Made by a program: the position numbers and the translations under genes. From the NCBI RefSeq assembly GCF_000716435.1, contig NZ_JNWO01000001.1, positions 708,810 through 772,809 on the forward strand: a stretch of DNA of 64,000 nt, given 5' to 3'. Each line of letters starts with the position of its first letter. Positions within the stretch are counted from its first letter, which is position 1. This document shows, piece by piece, positions 52,355 to 61,937 of the stretch. Origin of the DNA: Streptomyces xylophagus (GTDB lineage: Bacteria; Actinomycetota; Actinomycetes; Streptomycetales; Streptomycetaceae). The notes beneath the pieces were generated by a model, which was not told the origin of the DNA, did not search any database, and saw only the letters and a list, made by a program, of their open reading frames with translations.

Positions 52355-55300
52355 GTGAGTGCCGCCAGTGGTGCGAGACGCCGTAGACATCGAGTGGTCA
52401 GAGTTGCCGTGACACTCGCGCTGGCCGTGGCCGGTCTGACTCCCGTGGCCGCCCAAGCCGCGACATCCACCAGGCAGTTGGTACCCGCTGTACCGGAGCA
52501 GCGTTCCGACACCGTGAAGGCAGTCGACGGCCTGGGCGCGAAGAAGGCCAGGGCCCGGGTGGCCGCGGAAAAGGCCGCCAACAAGAAACAGGCTCAAGAC
52601 GCCCTGGCGGAACAGAAGGCGACTTGGCCCAAAGCCGCCACCACCACCGCAGCCCTGCCTGCATCCGGTGCCATTCGGCTGACGGCAGGGGGACTGCCCG
52701 TGTCCTTGAGCCGCACCGCAGGAGCGAAATCCGCCTCGGGCACGGCCGGCGTCCAGGTACTCAGCCGCAAGGCCGCAGCCGCCGCGGGTATCAAAGGCGT
52801 GCTGCTGACCGCCGGCGCGAGCGACGACGGCAACGCCAAAATCAGCGTCGACTACAGTGCATTCGCCTCGGCCTACGGCGGTGACTGGGCAGGCCGCTTG
52901 CACCTCGTACAACTGCCGGCCTGTGCCCTGACCACTCCGGACAAAGCCGCCTGCCGAGCTCAGACGTCCCTGGACTCGCACAACAGCATCAGCGGCCAGA
53001 GCGTGTCCGCCACAGTGCCGTTGGGACAGTCCCCCGCAGAACAGGGTGACGCACGGGCATCTCGCTCCGGTGTCCGTACGACCGTACTGTCCCAGGACAC
53101 GACTTCCGCAGCCACCGTGCTCGCGCTGACAGCCGCTTCGGGAGAGTCGGCATCCGGATCGGGCAACTATTCCGCCTCGCCCCTTTCCTCGTCGTCGAGT
53201 TGGCAGGCCGGCGGCTCCTCCGGGGCGTTCACCTGGAGCTATCCGCTGTCCACGCCGCCGGCGGCGGCGGGCCCGTCGCCCTCGCTCTCCCTGGGGTACG
53301 ACTCGGGCAGCACCGACGGCAAGACGGCGTCCACCAACAACCAGTCCACCCAGGTCGGCGAGGGCTTCGGCCTGAGCGAGTCGTCGTACATCGAGCGGTC
53401 GTACGCCTCCTGTGACGACGACGGCCAGGACGGCAAACACGACGAGTGCTGGAAGTACGACAACGCCTCGCTCGTCCTCAACGGCAAGTCCACCGAACTG
53501 GTCAAGAACGACACCAACGGGGCCTGGCACCTCAAGGACGACGACGCATCCACCGTCACCCACTCCACCGGCGCCGACAATGACGACGACGGTGAGACCG
53601 GGATCGACGGCAAGGGCGAGTACTGGACCGTCACCACCGGCGACGGCACCCAGTACAAGTTCGGGCTCAACAAACTCCCCGGCGCCGACACGCAGCGCAC
53701 CAACTCGGTGTGGACCACGCCGGTCTTCGGCGACGACTCCGGCGAGCCCGGCTACGACCAGGGATCCGGCTTCGCCGATCGTTCGTTCAACCAGGCCTGG
53801 CGCTGGAACCTCGACTACGTCGTCGACCTGCACGGCAACGCCATGTCGTACTGGTACACGGCCGAGACGAACTACTACCCCAAGAACGGCGCCTCGACCG
53901 CCAACACCAAGTACACCCGCGGCGGACACCTGGACAAGATCCTCTACGGCCAGCGTGCGAGCACCCTGTTCACTGGGACCGACTCGGACGAGGTGACGTT
54001 CTCCTACGACGAGCGGTGCACCGCCTCGGACTGCTCCTCGCTGACCGACTCGACGTCGGACAACTGGCCGGACGTGCCGTACGACACCATCTGCGCCAGC
54101 GGGGACGACGACTGCAACACCGACAGCCCGTCGTTCTTCACCCGCAAACGCCTCACCAGCATCGACACGTTCGCCTACTCGGCCACGGCCTCGAAGCTCG
54201 TTGCGGTGGACTCCTGGGCGCTGACCCAGGAGTTCAAGGATGGCCAGGACATTGATGACACCTCCGACCAGACCCTGGTGCTCTCCTCGATCCAGCACAC
54301 CGGCAAGAACGGCACCGCCCTCAAGCTGGATCCGGTCACCTTCACCTACCAACTGCGGCCCAACCGGGTGGACTCCACCTCCGACGACATCCTGAAGCTC
54401 AGCATGCCGCGTATCTCCACCATCACCTCCGAGACCGGCGGCATCACCACGGTCACCCTGTCCGACCCGGAGTGTGTACGCGGCTCGAACATGCCCTCGT
54501 CCGAGGACAACGACACCCTGAGCTGCTACCCCACGTACTGGCACATCAACGGTGCTGTCGAATCCTTGCTCGACTGGTTCCACAAGTACCGGGTCACCGC
54601 CGTGCTCAGCACCGACCCGCTCGGTTTCGGCCAGGGTGTCGAGAACTCCTACAGCTACTCCGACCCGGCCTGGCACTACAACTTCGACCCGCTGGTCCCG
54701 GCCGACGAGCGGACCTGGTCGCAGTGGCGCGGCTACGGCAAGGTCACCACGACCACCGGCGCCGCCGGATCCACCCAGTCGAAGACCGTCAGCCTGTACA
54801 TGCAGGGCATGGACGGCGACAAACAGTCCGACGGCACCACCGCCTCCGCCACCCGCACCGGCCTCGACGTCTCGGGCCTGGACGTCGCCGATATCGCCGA
54901 CAGCGACCAGTACGCCGGAACCCTGCGTGAGCAGGTCACCTACAACGGCGCCACTCCGGTCACGGTGACGGTCAACTCCCCCTGGTCCAAGCTGACCGCC
55001 AGCCAGCAGAAGTCCTACGCCAGCATCAAGGCGTACTACGTCCGTACCGGCCAGAGCTCCACCTCCACCTACCTCACGGCCTCCGCGACCTGGCGCACCC
55101 GCACCACGAGCACCACCTACGACGACTACGGCATGGCCACGCAGGTCAACGACACCGGCCAGACCGGCGTCAGCGGCGACAACACCTGCACCCGCACCTG
55201 GTACGCCCGCAACACCGGCATCGGCCTGACCAACCTCGTCTCGCGCACCCGAGCCGTGGGCCAGGACTGCTCCGTCGCCGAAACCGACCTGGCGCTGCCG

Positions 55301-58300
55301 ACTTCCTCGGCCTCCCGCGGCGATGTGCTCTCCGACGCCGCCACGGTCTACGACAACACCTCGGCGACCGCCTGGTCCGCCACCCAGACCCCGACCCTCG
55401 GTGAGGCCACCTGGACCGGACGGGCCGCCGCCTACCCGGCCACGGCCACCAACGGCGAGCGTTCCCCGAGTACTTGGCAGACCGTCGCGAAGACCACCTT
55501 TGACGACAGCGGAGGCACAGCCGGCCTCGGCCGTCGGCTGACCGTCACCGACACGGCCGGCAACACCACCGCGACCGCCTACACACCCACCGACTCCGGC
55601 CCGCTGACCAGGACCAAGGTCACCAACGCCAAGTCGCAGGCCACCTACACGTACACCGACTACGCCTCGGGTCTGCCCACCAAGGTCTACGACGTCAACA
55701 ACAAGATCACCGAGACCAGTTACGATGCACTGGGCCGCAAGACCGCGACCTGGCTGTCCAACCGCTCCCACTCCGGGAACCAGACCCCGAACTACACCTA
55801 CGCCTACAGCGTCACCAACGACACCCTGTCATGGGAGTCGACCTCGACCCTGAGGGCCGACGGAACCACCTACAACACCACGTACTCCATCTTCGACTCC
55901 CTCCTGCGGCCCCTGCAGACGCAGTCCCCGACCCCCGAGGGCGGACGCCTGCTCACCGACACCCGCTACGACAGCAGGGGCCTGGCCTACGAGACCTACG
56001 CGGACGTCTACGACTCCGCCCACCTCCCCAGCGGTTCCTACGCACGAGCGGTATCCGGAGGCGCGCCCAAACAGACCGAGACCGTCTTCGACGGCGCGGG
56101 CCGGGCCACCAGCAGCAGCCTGTACGTGATCGGTGTCAAGAAGTGGACCACGAGCACCAGTTACACCGGTGACTCCACCGCGACGACCGCGCTGAACGGA
56201 GGTTCGGCGACCCGCACGATCACCGACATCTTCGGCAACACCGTCGAGAAGCGGGCCTATGCGGGCACCGACCCCGCAGACGCCGCCTACGGCACCGGGC
56301 CCGGAGCCACGTACACGTCCACCAAGTACAAGAACACCCTGGACGGCAAGCCCTCCACGGTCACCGGACCGGATGGCGCCCAATGGTCGTACGTGTACGA
56401 CCTGTTCGGCCGGCAGAGCTCGGCCACCGACCCGGACCTGGGCACCACGGCCACCACCTACACGGCCCTGGACCAGACGGACACCACCACAGACAACCGC
56501 GGCACGCAACTGCTGTACGGCTACGACGTGCTGGGCCGCAAGACCGACCAGTGGCAGACCTCCAAGACGGACGCGAACAAGCTGGCCCACTGGGACTACG
56601 ACACCCTCGCCAAGGGCCAGTTGGACGACTCGATCAGCTACGTCGGCGGCAGCGGCACCACCGGCAGTGCTTACACCCGCAAGGTCACCGCCTACGACAG
56701 CCTCTACCACGCCACGGGCAGCCAACTGACCCTGCCGTCCAGCGACCCACTCGTCGCCTCCGGTGCGGTTGCTTCGGCGCCCCTGGCCACCACCTCGTAC
56801 TACAACATCGACGGCACCCAGCAGTACTACACGGAACCCGCCGCCGGCGGCCTCAGCAGCGAGATCGTGGACTCCGAGTACAACGGCCTCGGAATGGTGA
56901 CCAACGTCGGTGGCGCCACCGGTTATCTCCTGGCCGCCGACTACAACGCCATCGGACAGGTCAAGCAGTACGCCCTGGGCACCTCAACGGCCTCCACGGC
57001 CAAGCAGGCGTACATCACCAACACCTACGAGCAGGGCACCGACCGGCTCACCCGAAGCCTCACCACCGACGCCACCCGCAGCGTCCAGGACCTGAGCTTC
57101 ACCTACGACGACGCCGGCGATGTCACCTCGACCTTCGACTCCGCCAACCTGTCCGGCACCGGCGCGACCGACTACCAGTGCTTCACCTACGACGGCTACC
57201 AGCGCCTCACCGACGCCTGGACCCCGTCCACCGCCTCCTGCGCCACCAGCGGCCGCACCACGACCAACCTGGGCGGAGCCTCCCCATACTGGACCACCTA
57301 CGGCTATACCAGCAGCGGCCTGCGCACGACGGAAAGAACGCAGACCGGCACCGGAGACTCCTCCCGCACGTACTGCTACAGCGCCACCACGCCCCACCAG
57401 CTCATCGCGACCACCGCCGCCACCTCCTGCACCGGTGTGAGCGCCACCTACGGCTACGACAAGTCCGGTGACACGACCACCCGTCCCAACGGCACCGACA
57501 CTCAGGCGCTGACCTGGAACGCCACCGGGGGCCTCGACACAGTCACGGAGAAGTCCAGCACCGGCACCGTCAAGAGCACGACCAGCCACGTCTACGACGC
57601 CGACGGCAACCTCCTCATCCGCCGTAACACCAGCGGTGAGACCGTCCTCTACCTGGGTGCCACCGAGGTCCACCTGGACACCTCGACCTCGACGGCCAAG
57701 TACTGGGCCCAGCGCTACTACGGCACCGGACGCGCCACCATCGCCCTGCGCACCAACAAGAGCGGAACCCAGACCCTCTCCTACCTCTCCGGTGACCCGC
57801 ACGGCACGTCGACGGTCAGTCTCGACGCCACCACTCAGGCCGTCACGAAGCGCTACCTGACCCCGTTCGGGGCCGCGCGTTCCGGCGGTACCGGTGTCTG
57901 GGCCGACGACAAGACCTTCCTCGGCAAGACCACCGATCCCACGACCAGCCTCACCTACGTCGGCGCCCGCGAGTACGACTCCGCGATCGGCCGATTCCTC
58001 AGCGTCGATCCCGTCCTCGACACCGGCGACGCCCAGTCCCTCAACGGCTATACCTACGCCGACAACAGCCCCGTCACCGGCAGCGACCCCACGGGGCTGA
58101 TGAATGTGCCGGATCCTGGCGGGAGTGGCGGATCAAGCGACGGAGGGAACAAGCAGTGCCCGCCCTTCTGCAGCGCTGACGGTCAGCCGCATGGCCCCAG
58201 CACTTCCACCGGGGGCAGCAACAGGAATCCCGACGGCACCCCCGGAGGCGGCACCGTCTCCACGAACAGTCAGGGGAACGTCAACGGAGGTGGCGGTGGC

Positions 58301-59437
58301 GTCTTGGGCTGGGTCAGTGATGTCGCCAAGACCTTCGTAGGCCAGGCCAAATCGACCGTTGTCACCATCTTCCAAGCCCCCGTTCAGCAGTTCCTCGCCG
58401 ATAAGAACTGCTTGCTCGACGGCGACGGCTGCACAGACCTGCTCACCCAGCTGCTCATGAGCTCCAATCCGGCCCTCGCTGGCGCGGCAGCGGTGACATC
58501 GCGCGGCGAGGAGATATACGGCGACTACGCGGCTGGCAAGAGCGCCGAAGGCACCGGAAAGCTGCTCTTCGACATAGCCCTCCTCCTGGGAACACGAGGC
58601 GCCGGCGCCGAGACCGAAGCCGAAGTCGGCGCAGGCAAAGCCATTCCGTGCAGTTTCACCCCCGCCACCCCGGTCCTGATGGCTGACGGCAAGACCAAGC
58701 CAATCGGCGACATCAAGACCGGCGACAAGGTCGAGGCCGCCGACCCTGCCAACGGCAAGCACCAGGGCCTCCGTACGGTCACGGCCACTCACGTCAACCA
58801 CGACTACGACCTCGTCGACCTCAAGATCCAACTGGGCGACGGAACGACGGAAACCCTCCACACCACGTCCAAGCACCCCTTCTGGGACGACACCCTCCAC
58901 ACCTGGGTCCCCGCCGGCCAACTCCTCGCAGGCCACGCCCTCAACACCGCCGATGACCGCCACGTCCACGTCACGAACATCGCTCTGCGCCCCGGCGACC
59001 GCGACATGTACAACCTGACGGTCGAGGAACTGCATACGTACTATGTGCTTGGCGGGCCCGCTCCCGTTCTGGTCCACAACTGTGATCCAAGCTTCAATTC
59101 TCCGATGTCCGCTGTGAACCATTATCTGAAACACGCGTTTGGTGTTGCGCGGAACAAAAAGGGAAACTATAGCAAGACCGTGGTCCCGACGAACCCGGAA
59201 TTCAACGGACCCAATGGGTTTGCAGAATACAAGCAGGCGGCTGGTGATCTCTTGCGTGGCCCCTATAGGCCTGGACATCCGGATGATCACCTTTCATCGG
59301 CTGGAACGCTATTCCGGAAAGACCCGGTGACGGGGAATTTTGGAATCCTCAATAGTGGAGGCGGTATAAGCACCTTCTTCCGCCCGGTAGGCGACTTGGA
59401 GTCGTATTTCGGGGAGCAGGTCCAGAGTTTCCCCTAG
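52355..59437 (+). CDS. RHS/YD-repeat polymorphic toxin with Hint domain and C-terminal toxin
   Basis: 2360 residues, GTG 52355. Signal peptide 'VVRVAVTLALAVAGLTPVAAQAA'. A conserved pre-RHS region ('GAFTWSYPLSTPPAAAGPSPSLSLGYDSGS') is followed by YD repeats (many Y-D-x-x-G-R and T-x-Y-x-Y-D units, ~1000-1860) and the RHS core end 'LTYVGAREYDSAIGRFLSVDPVLDTGDAQSLNGYTYADNSPVTGSDPTG' (~1865-1915). A Hint autoprotease opens 'CSFTPATPVLMADG', carries 'TTSKHPFWDDTLHTWVPAGQL' and 'YNLTVEELHTYYVLGG', and closes at 'VLVHNC' (~2240). The last ~117 residues are the toxin ('AVNHYLKHAFGVARNKKGNYSKT', 'GILNSGGGISTFFRP'). The toxin-coding DNA is clearly lower in GC than the repeats. I suspect a small nuclease of the BECR type, but motif evidence is weak. 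Confidence 0.85.
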   Translation: MSAASGARRRRHRVVRVAVTLALAVAGLTPVAAQAATSTRQLVPAVPEQRSDTVKAVDGLGAKKARARVAAEKAANKKQAQDALAEQKATWPKAATTTAALPASGAIRLTAGGLPVSLSRTAGAKSASGTAGVQVLSRKAAAAAGIKGVLLTAGASDDGNAKISVDYSAFASAYGGDWAGRLHLVQLPACALTTPDKAACRAQTSLDSHNSISGQSVSATVPLGQSPAEQGDARASRSGVRTTVLSQDTTSAATVLALTAASGESASGSGNYSASPLSSSSSWQAGGSSGAFTWSYPLSTPPAAAGPSPSLSLGYDSGSTDGKTASTNNQSTQVGEGFGLSESSYIERSYASCDDDGQDGKHDECWKYDNASLVLNGKSTELVKNDTNGAWHLKDDDASTVTHSTGADNDDDGETGIDGKGEYWTVTTGDGTQYKFGLNKLPGADTQRTNSVWTTPVFGDDSGEPGYDQGSGFADRSFNQAWRWNLDYVVDLHGNAMSYWYTAETNYYPKNGASTANTKYTRGGHLDKILYGQRASTLFTGTDSDEVTFSYDERCTASDCSSLTDSTSDNWPDVPYDTICASGDDDCNTDSPSFFTRKRLTSIDTFAYSATASKLVAVDSWALTQEFKDGQDIDDTSDQTLVLSSIQHTGKNGTALKLDPVTFTYQLRPNRVDSTSDDILKLSMPRISTITSETGGITTVTLSDPECVRGSNMPSSEDNDTLSCYPTYWHINGAVESLLDWFHKYRVTAVLSTDPLGFGQGVENSYSYSDPAWHYNFDPLVPADERTWSQWRGYGKVTTTTGAAGSTQSKTVSLYMQGMDGDKQSDGTTASATRTGLDVSGLDVADIADSDQYAGTLREQVTYNGATPVTVTVNSPWSKLTASQQKSYASIKAYYVRTGQSSTSTYLTASATWRTRTTSTTYDDYGMATQVNDTGQTGVSGDNTCTRTWYARNTGIGLTNLVSRTRAVGQDCSVAETDLALPTSSASRGDVLSDAATVYDNTSATAWSATQTPTLGEATWTGRAAAYPATATNGERSPSTWQTVAKTTFDDSGGTAGLGRRLTVTDTAGNTTATAYTPTDSGPLTRTKVTNAKSQATYTYTDYASGLPTKVYDVNNKITETSYDALGRKTATWLSNRSHSGNQTPNYTYAYSVTNDTLSWESTSTLRADGTTYNTTYSIFDSLLRPLQTQSPTPEGGRLLTDTRYDSRGLAYETYADVYDSAHLPSGSYARAVSGGAPKQTETVFDGAGRATSSSLYVIGVKKWTTSTSYTGDSTATTALNGGSATRTITDIFGNTVEKRAYAGTDPADAAYGTGPGATYTSTKYKNTLDGKPSTVTGPDGAQWSYVYDLFGRQSSATDPDLGTTATTYTALDQTDTTTDNRGTQLLYGYDVLGRKTDQWQTSKTDANKLAHWDYDTLAKGQLDDSISYVGGSGTTGSAYTRKVTAYDSLYHATGSQLTLPSSDPLVASGAVASAPLATTSYYNIDGTQQYYTEPAAGGLSSEIVDSEYNGLGMVTNVGGATGYLLAADYNAIGQVKQYALGTSTASTAKQAYITNTYEQGTDRLTRSLTTDATRSVQDLSFTYDDAGDVTSTFDSANLSGTGATDYQCFTYDGYQRLTDAWTPSTASCATSGRTTTNLGGASPYWTTYGYTSSGLRTTERTQTGTGDSSRTYCYSATTPHQLIATTAATSCTGVSATYGYDKSGDTTTRPNGTDTQALTWNATGGLDTVTEKSSTGTVKSTTSHVYDADGNLLIRRNTSGETVLYLGATEVHLDTSTSTAKYWAQRYYGTGRATIALRTNKSGTQTLSYLSGDPHGTSTVSLDATTQAVTKRYLTPFGAARSGGTGVWADDKTFLGKTTDPTTSLTYVGAREYDSAIGRFLSVDPVLDTGDAQSLNGYTYADNSPVTGSDPTGLMNVPDPGGSGGSSDGGNKQCPPFCSADGQPHGPSTSTGGSNRNPDGTPGGGTVSTNSQGNVNGGGGGVLGWVSDVAKTFVGQAKSTVVTIFQAPVQQFLADKNCLLDGDGCTDLLTQLLMSSNPALAGAAAVTSRGEEIYGDYAAGKSAEGTGKLLFDIALLLGTRGAGAETEAEVGAGKAIPCSFTPATPVLMADGKTKPIGDIKTGDKVEAADPANGKHQGLRTVTATHVNHDYDLVDLKIQLGDGTTETLHTTSKHPFWDDTLHTWVPAGQLLAGHALNTADDRHVHVTNIALRPGDRDMYNLTVEELHTYYVLGGPAPVLVHNCDPSFNSPMSAVNHYLKHAFGVARNKKGNYSKTVVPTNPEFNGPNGFAEYKQAAGDLLRGPYRPGHPDDHLSSAGTLFRKDPVTGNFGILNSGGGISTFFRPVGDLESYFGEQVQSFP

Positions 59438-59447
59438 TGAAATAGGG

Positions 59448-59483
59448 AACCCGGGTGCAGGATGCAGATTCTGTACCCGGGTT
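59448..59483. terminator. Strong hairpin between toxin and immunity gene
   Basis: AACCCGGGTGCAG (59448-59460), 10-nt loop, CTGTACCCGGGTT (59471-59483): 12 of 13 pairs, followed by a T-rich stretch (TTGGTTCGTGTTAG). It stands between the RHS stop and the immunity start, so it may terminate or attenuate transcription, or insulate the immunity gene. Confidence 0.6.
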
Positions 59484-59526
59484 TGGTTCGTGTTAGTTGA
59501 AGAAAAATGAGCCGGATGGAGACAAT

Positions 59527-59940
59527 GTGAAAGGCTCGGAATTCTATGAGCGATACCAGGAGATTGGTCTAGCCGTCAAACGTAAGGGGCCCGTTAGGCC
59601 GGAGGTTGATCTGCGTGAGTGGAAACAATTCGTTGATGGTTGCGTGGCAGGATATGATGACAATCTTGCCGAATATCAAGGCGATTTGTGGATCCGAAGG
59701 AACATTCAGCTCGCACTTGATGATGAAGAGCTGAGGGGGATGGAAGGGTATTCTGTATTCCGTGAAGCGGTTGGTCGGGTAGATGAGGTATTCAAGTCGG
59801 TTGCTACGGTGGCTTTTCCCGGCAGGGATCCGTCTGGATTTGCGTGGTGGAATCTAGTCGTTCCTCGGTATGGCGGGGAAGAATTTGCTTCTGATCTTCG
59901 GAGGGAATGCGGAGTGGTCATCCCGGTGAGAGAAGGGTAG
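59527..59940 (+). CDS. Probable immunity protein for the RHS toxin
   Basis: 137 residues from GTG 59527, chosen because GGAG lies 6 nt upstream; TTG 59497 is also open. An acidic, single-domain protein: 'GSEFYERYQEIGLAVKRKGPVRPEVDLREWKQFVDGCVAGYDDN', '...FAWWNLVVPRYGGEEFASDLRRECGVVIPVREG'. Its position directly after the toxin domain, small size, negative charge and shared low GC are the usual marks of a cognate immunity gene. No family is recognised by eye, so the role rests on context. Confidence 0.65.
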   Translation: MKGSEFYERYQEIGLAVKRKGPVRPEVDLREWKQFVDGCVAGYDDNLAEYQGDLWIRRNIQLALDDEELRGMEGYSVFREAVGRVDEVFKSVATVAFPGRDPSGFAWWNLVVPRYGGEEFASDLRRECGVVIPVREG

Positions 59941-60272
59941 GAAATATCGGTGAGTCGCGCAGACGCCCGCCAACTGTTGTCCAGAATCGGTCTGTCTCGA
60001 AACGTGAGCACACCTCCGGGGTGAGCCCGTCCTGCATCTCGGTGCCAATCCGATTCGACGGACAGAGTTTGCGGGACTGACTCAATCCGGATGCTGCTGT
60101 GGCAGCCCTCGCCGGGGGAGCTAAGCGACTTACTGATGGTTACAGAATGAGTTGTGATGGCTGGGGTACAGGCGCGGCCTGGAGTGGGCCGTCCACGGGT
60201 CGTGCCACGGCCGGACGCCGACGTGCGTCTCCCGGCATTGGTATGTCAGCGGCACTCGCTATCGTCCAGGCC
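59941..60272. other. ~330-bp gap after the immunity gene
   Basis: No gene recognised. GC returns to the high background here. The sequence has no clear repeats or hairpins beyond short GC stems; it presumably holds the promoter of the next gene or a remnant of a displaced toxin cassette. Confidence 0.25.
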
Positions 60273-60854
60273 ATGACCTCAAGTGATCATCTGCTAGACC
60301 TGATTCAGGACACCCCGGAGATCGATCTGCTGCTGCGGTCATCGTTCGGTTTCGACATCCACCAGAAGCACTGTGGCGATGGCTTCAGGCTCGCATCGGG
60401 TGCGCTGCTGGAAGTGATCGCCGGGGAGTTCGGTGGTGGGGCGTACTTCCTGTGCGCTGAGCAGAACGGCCGCCGACCGGTGGTGTTCGCGAGTTCCGAA
60501 GGTGAGTGCGGGCTACTCGGCGATGACCTGGCGGACGCGTTGGAGATCATCATCGGGCTGGAGTGGCGGGACTGTCTCTCCTTCTCGGGCGGTGGCGATG
60601 TGGAGGTCATGCAGAACTCCGCTCAACACCTTGAACGGTCCCGTGACAAGCACAACCCGGACATCGAGAACGAAGCTGCCCAGGTGGCCGCGGCACTGTC
60701 GCTACGTGTTGTCCCCGTCGCTGACCTCGTCATCCGGTTGCATGCAGCCGCCTCGAAGACCGAACCGGAATATGTGGTGATCGACGACGACGGGCAGACG
60801 TTCGACCAACCGTTCGGCGAGCACTTTGAGCCTCGCCACGGTGGCTGGCGCTGA
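60273..60854 (+). CDS. Hypothetical acidic protein, possible second immunity-type protein
   Basis: 193 residues from ATG 60273 (ATG 60243 in frame). 'HLLDLIQDTPEIDLLLRSSFGFDIHQ', then 'FRLASGALLEVIAGEFGGGAYFLCAEQNGRRPVVFASSEGECGLLGDDLADALEIIIGLEWRDCLSF' and a charged C-terminal half. The compact alternating alpha/beta, Glu/Asp-rich first domain with 'ASSEGE' and a following helix recalls SMI1/KNR4 (SUKH)-type immunity proteins, common at RHS loci. It may be an orphan immunity gene from an earlier toxin cassette. The similarity is suggestive only. Confidence 0.55.
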   Translation: MTSSDHLLDLIQDTPEIDLLLRSSFGFDIHQKHCGDGFRLASGALLEVIAGEFGGGAYFLCAEQNGRRPVVFASSEGECGLLGDDLADALEIIIGLEWRDCLSFSGGGDVEVMQNSAQHLERSRDKHNPDIENEAAQVAAALSLRVVPVADLVIRLHAAASKTEPEYVVIDDDGQTFDQPFGEHFEPRHGGWR

Positions 60855-60936
60855 ACCCGACCGGCCGCTGACGCCTGTCGCATCGGCACCGGCATCTCGG
60901 TCGGCATCTGACAATGCGTCGGGCAGACTCTTCTAC

Positions 60937-61361
60937 GTGTCTGCCGACCTTGTTTCCGACGATCTCTGGGAACGCATAGCTCCACTCCTTCCAGCCCAGC
61001 CCAGCCTCCCCGACGCCATCGCCACCCCGGCCGACTGCCGATATCGGACCGAACCGCACTGGCTGGCATCGTCTACGTACTACGCAAAGGCGTGGCCTGG
61101 CGCGATGTGCCCATCCAGGTCGTTGGCTGTTCAGGGGTGACGGCCTGGCGTCGGCTCCGGGACTGGACTGAGGCTGGCGCCTGGCACCGCTTGCACGAGG
61201 TCCTTCTGGCCGAGCTGCGAGCCGCGGGTCTCCTGGAGATGGACGACTCGGCGATCGACAGCTCACACCTCCGGGCGCTCAAAGGGGGGCTCACACCGGA
61301 CCTTCACCGGTCGACCGAGGGAAGCCGGGCAGCAAGCATCACCTAATGGTGGCTCACGGGG
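60937..61361 (+). pseudogene. IS5-family transposase relic (plus strand)
   Basis: 'VSADLVSDDLWERIAPLLPAQPSLPD' (frame A), then after a break near 61045 'DRTALAGIVYVLRKGVAWRDVPIQVVGCSGVTAWRRLRDWTEAGAWHRLHEVLLAELRAAG', 'DSSHLRALKGG'. After an AAAGGGGGG run at ~61280-61288 a third frame carries on: 'HTGPSPVDRGKPGSKHHLMVAHG'. The first half of an IS5-type transposase; the catalytic C-terminal half is missing. Confidence 0.65.
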
Positions 61362-61441
61362 CCGGCGAACCCGTCTGATCACAGGGCTCCAGACCCGGTG
61401 GTGCTTCAGGCTTCACCGACCCCGTGAGCCACCATTAGGTG
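61340..61441. repeat. 22-bp perfect inverted repeat joining two IS5 relics
   Basis: 61340-61361 (CACCTAATGGTGGCTCACGG..) and 61420-61441 are exact inverse copies. Each encodes the 'HLMVAHG' segment of a converging IS5 transposase relic. The 58-bp interval between has no coding sense. Confidence 0.7.
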
Positions 61442-61869
61442 GTGTTTCGAGCCGGCCACGCCTCGGCCGACCGGCGAGGGGCCCGTGTCCATCCCCCTTT
61501 TAGCGCTCTGACGTGGGAGGAGTCGACAACGCAGCGGGACCAGTCCAGCCGGGAGGCCGCGTTCAGCTCAGCCGGCAAAACCTCGTGCAGCCGCTGCCAC
61601 ACACCGGCCTCGTTCCAGTCCCGCAGCCGTCGCCGGCACGTCATGCCCGAGCCGAGGCCGAGGTCTTGCGGCAGGTACTCCCACTGAATTCCGGTGTGCA
61701 GCACGTACAAGATCCCGCACAGCACGTCCCGGTCGGGCAACGGCTTGCGGCCTGGGTACCGGAACCTGCGCTCACGCTGCGGAAGCAGCGGCTCCAAGTG
61801 GTCCCACAGTTCATCCGACACGATCCACGGCGACGTCCCCACACCAGACCGAACGCTCAACTCCCGCAC
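61420..61869 (-). pseudogene. IS5-family transposase relic (minus strand)
   Basis: From 61869: 'MRELSVRSGVGTSPWIVSDELWDHLEPLLPQRERRFRYPGRKPLPDRDVLCGILYVLHTGIQWEYLPQDLGLGSGMTCRRRLRDWNEAGVWQRLHEVLPAEL', 'DSSHVRALKGG'. After an AAAAGGGGGA run another frame reads 'TGPSPVGRGVAGSKHHLMVAHGVGEA'. Intact first-frame part (orfA-like) of an IS5-type element with the second half deleted at the inverted repeat. Distinct in sequence from its plus-strand partner. Confidence 0.7.
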
Positions 61870-61937
61870 CAGTCACGGCAGCCAGGACCGATCCACCTCT
61901 TTGTGTTAGCCATTGTAAGGCGCCGGTGGCATTTCGC

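Noticed and set aside
51665..55771. A 1368-codon open frame antisense to the LamG-like and RHS genes
   Set aside because: Gly/Val/Arg-rich low-complexity translation with no domain; an expected shadow of repeated high-GC codons on the other strand.
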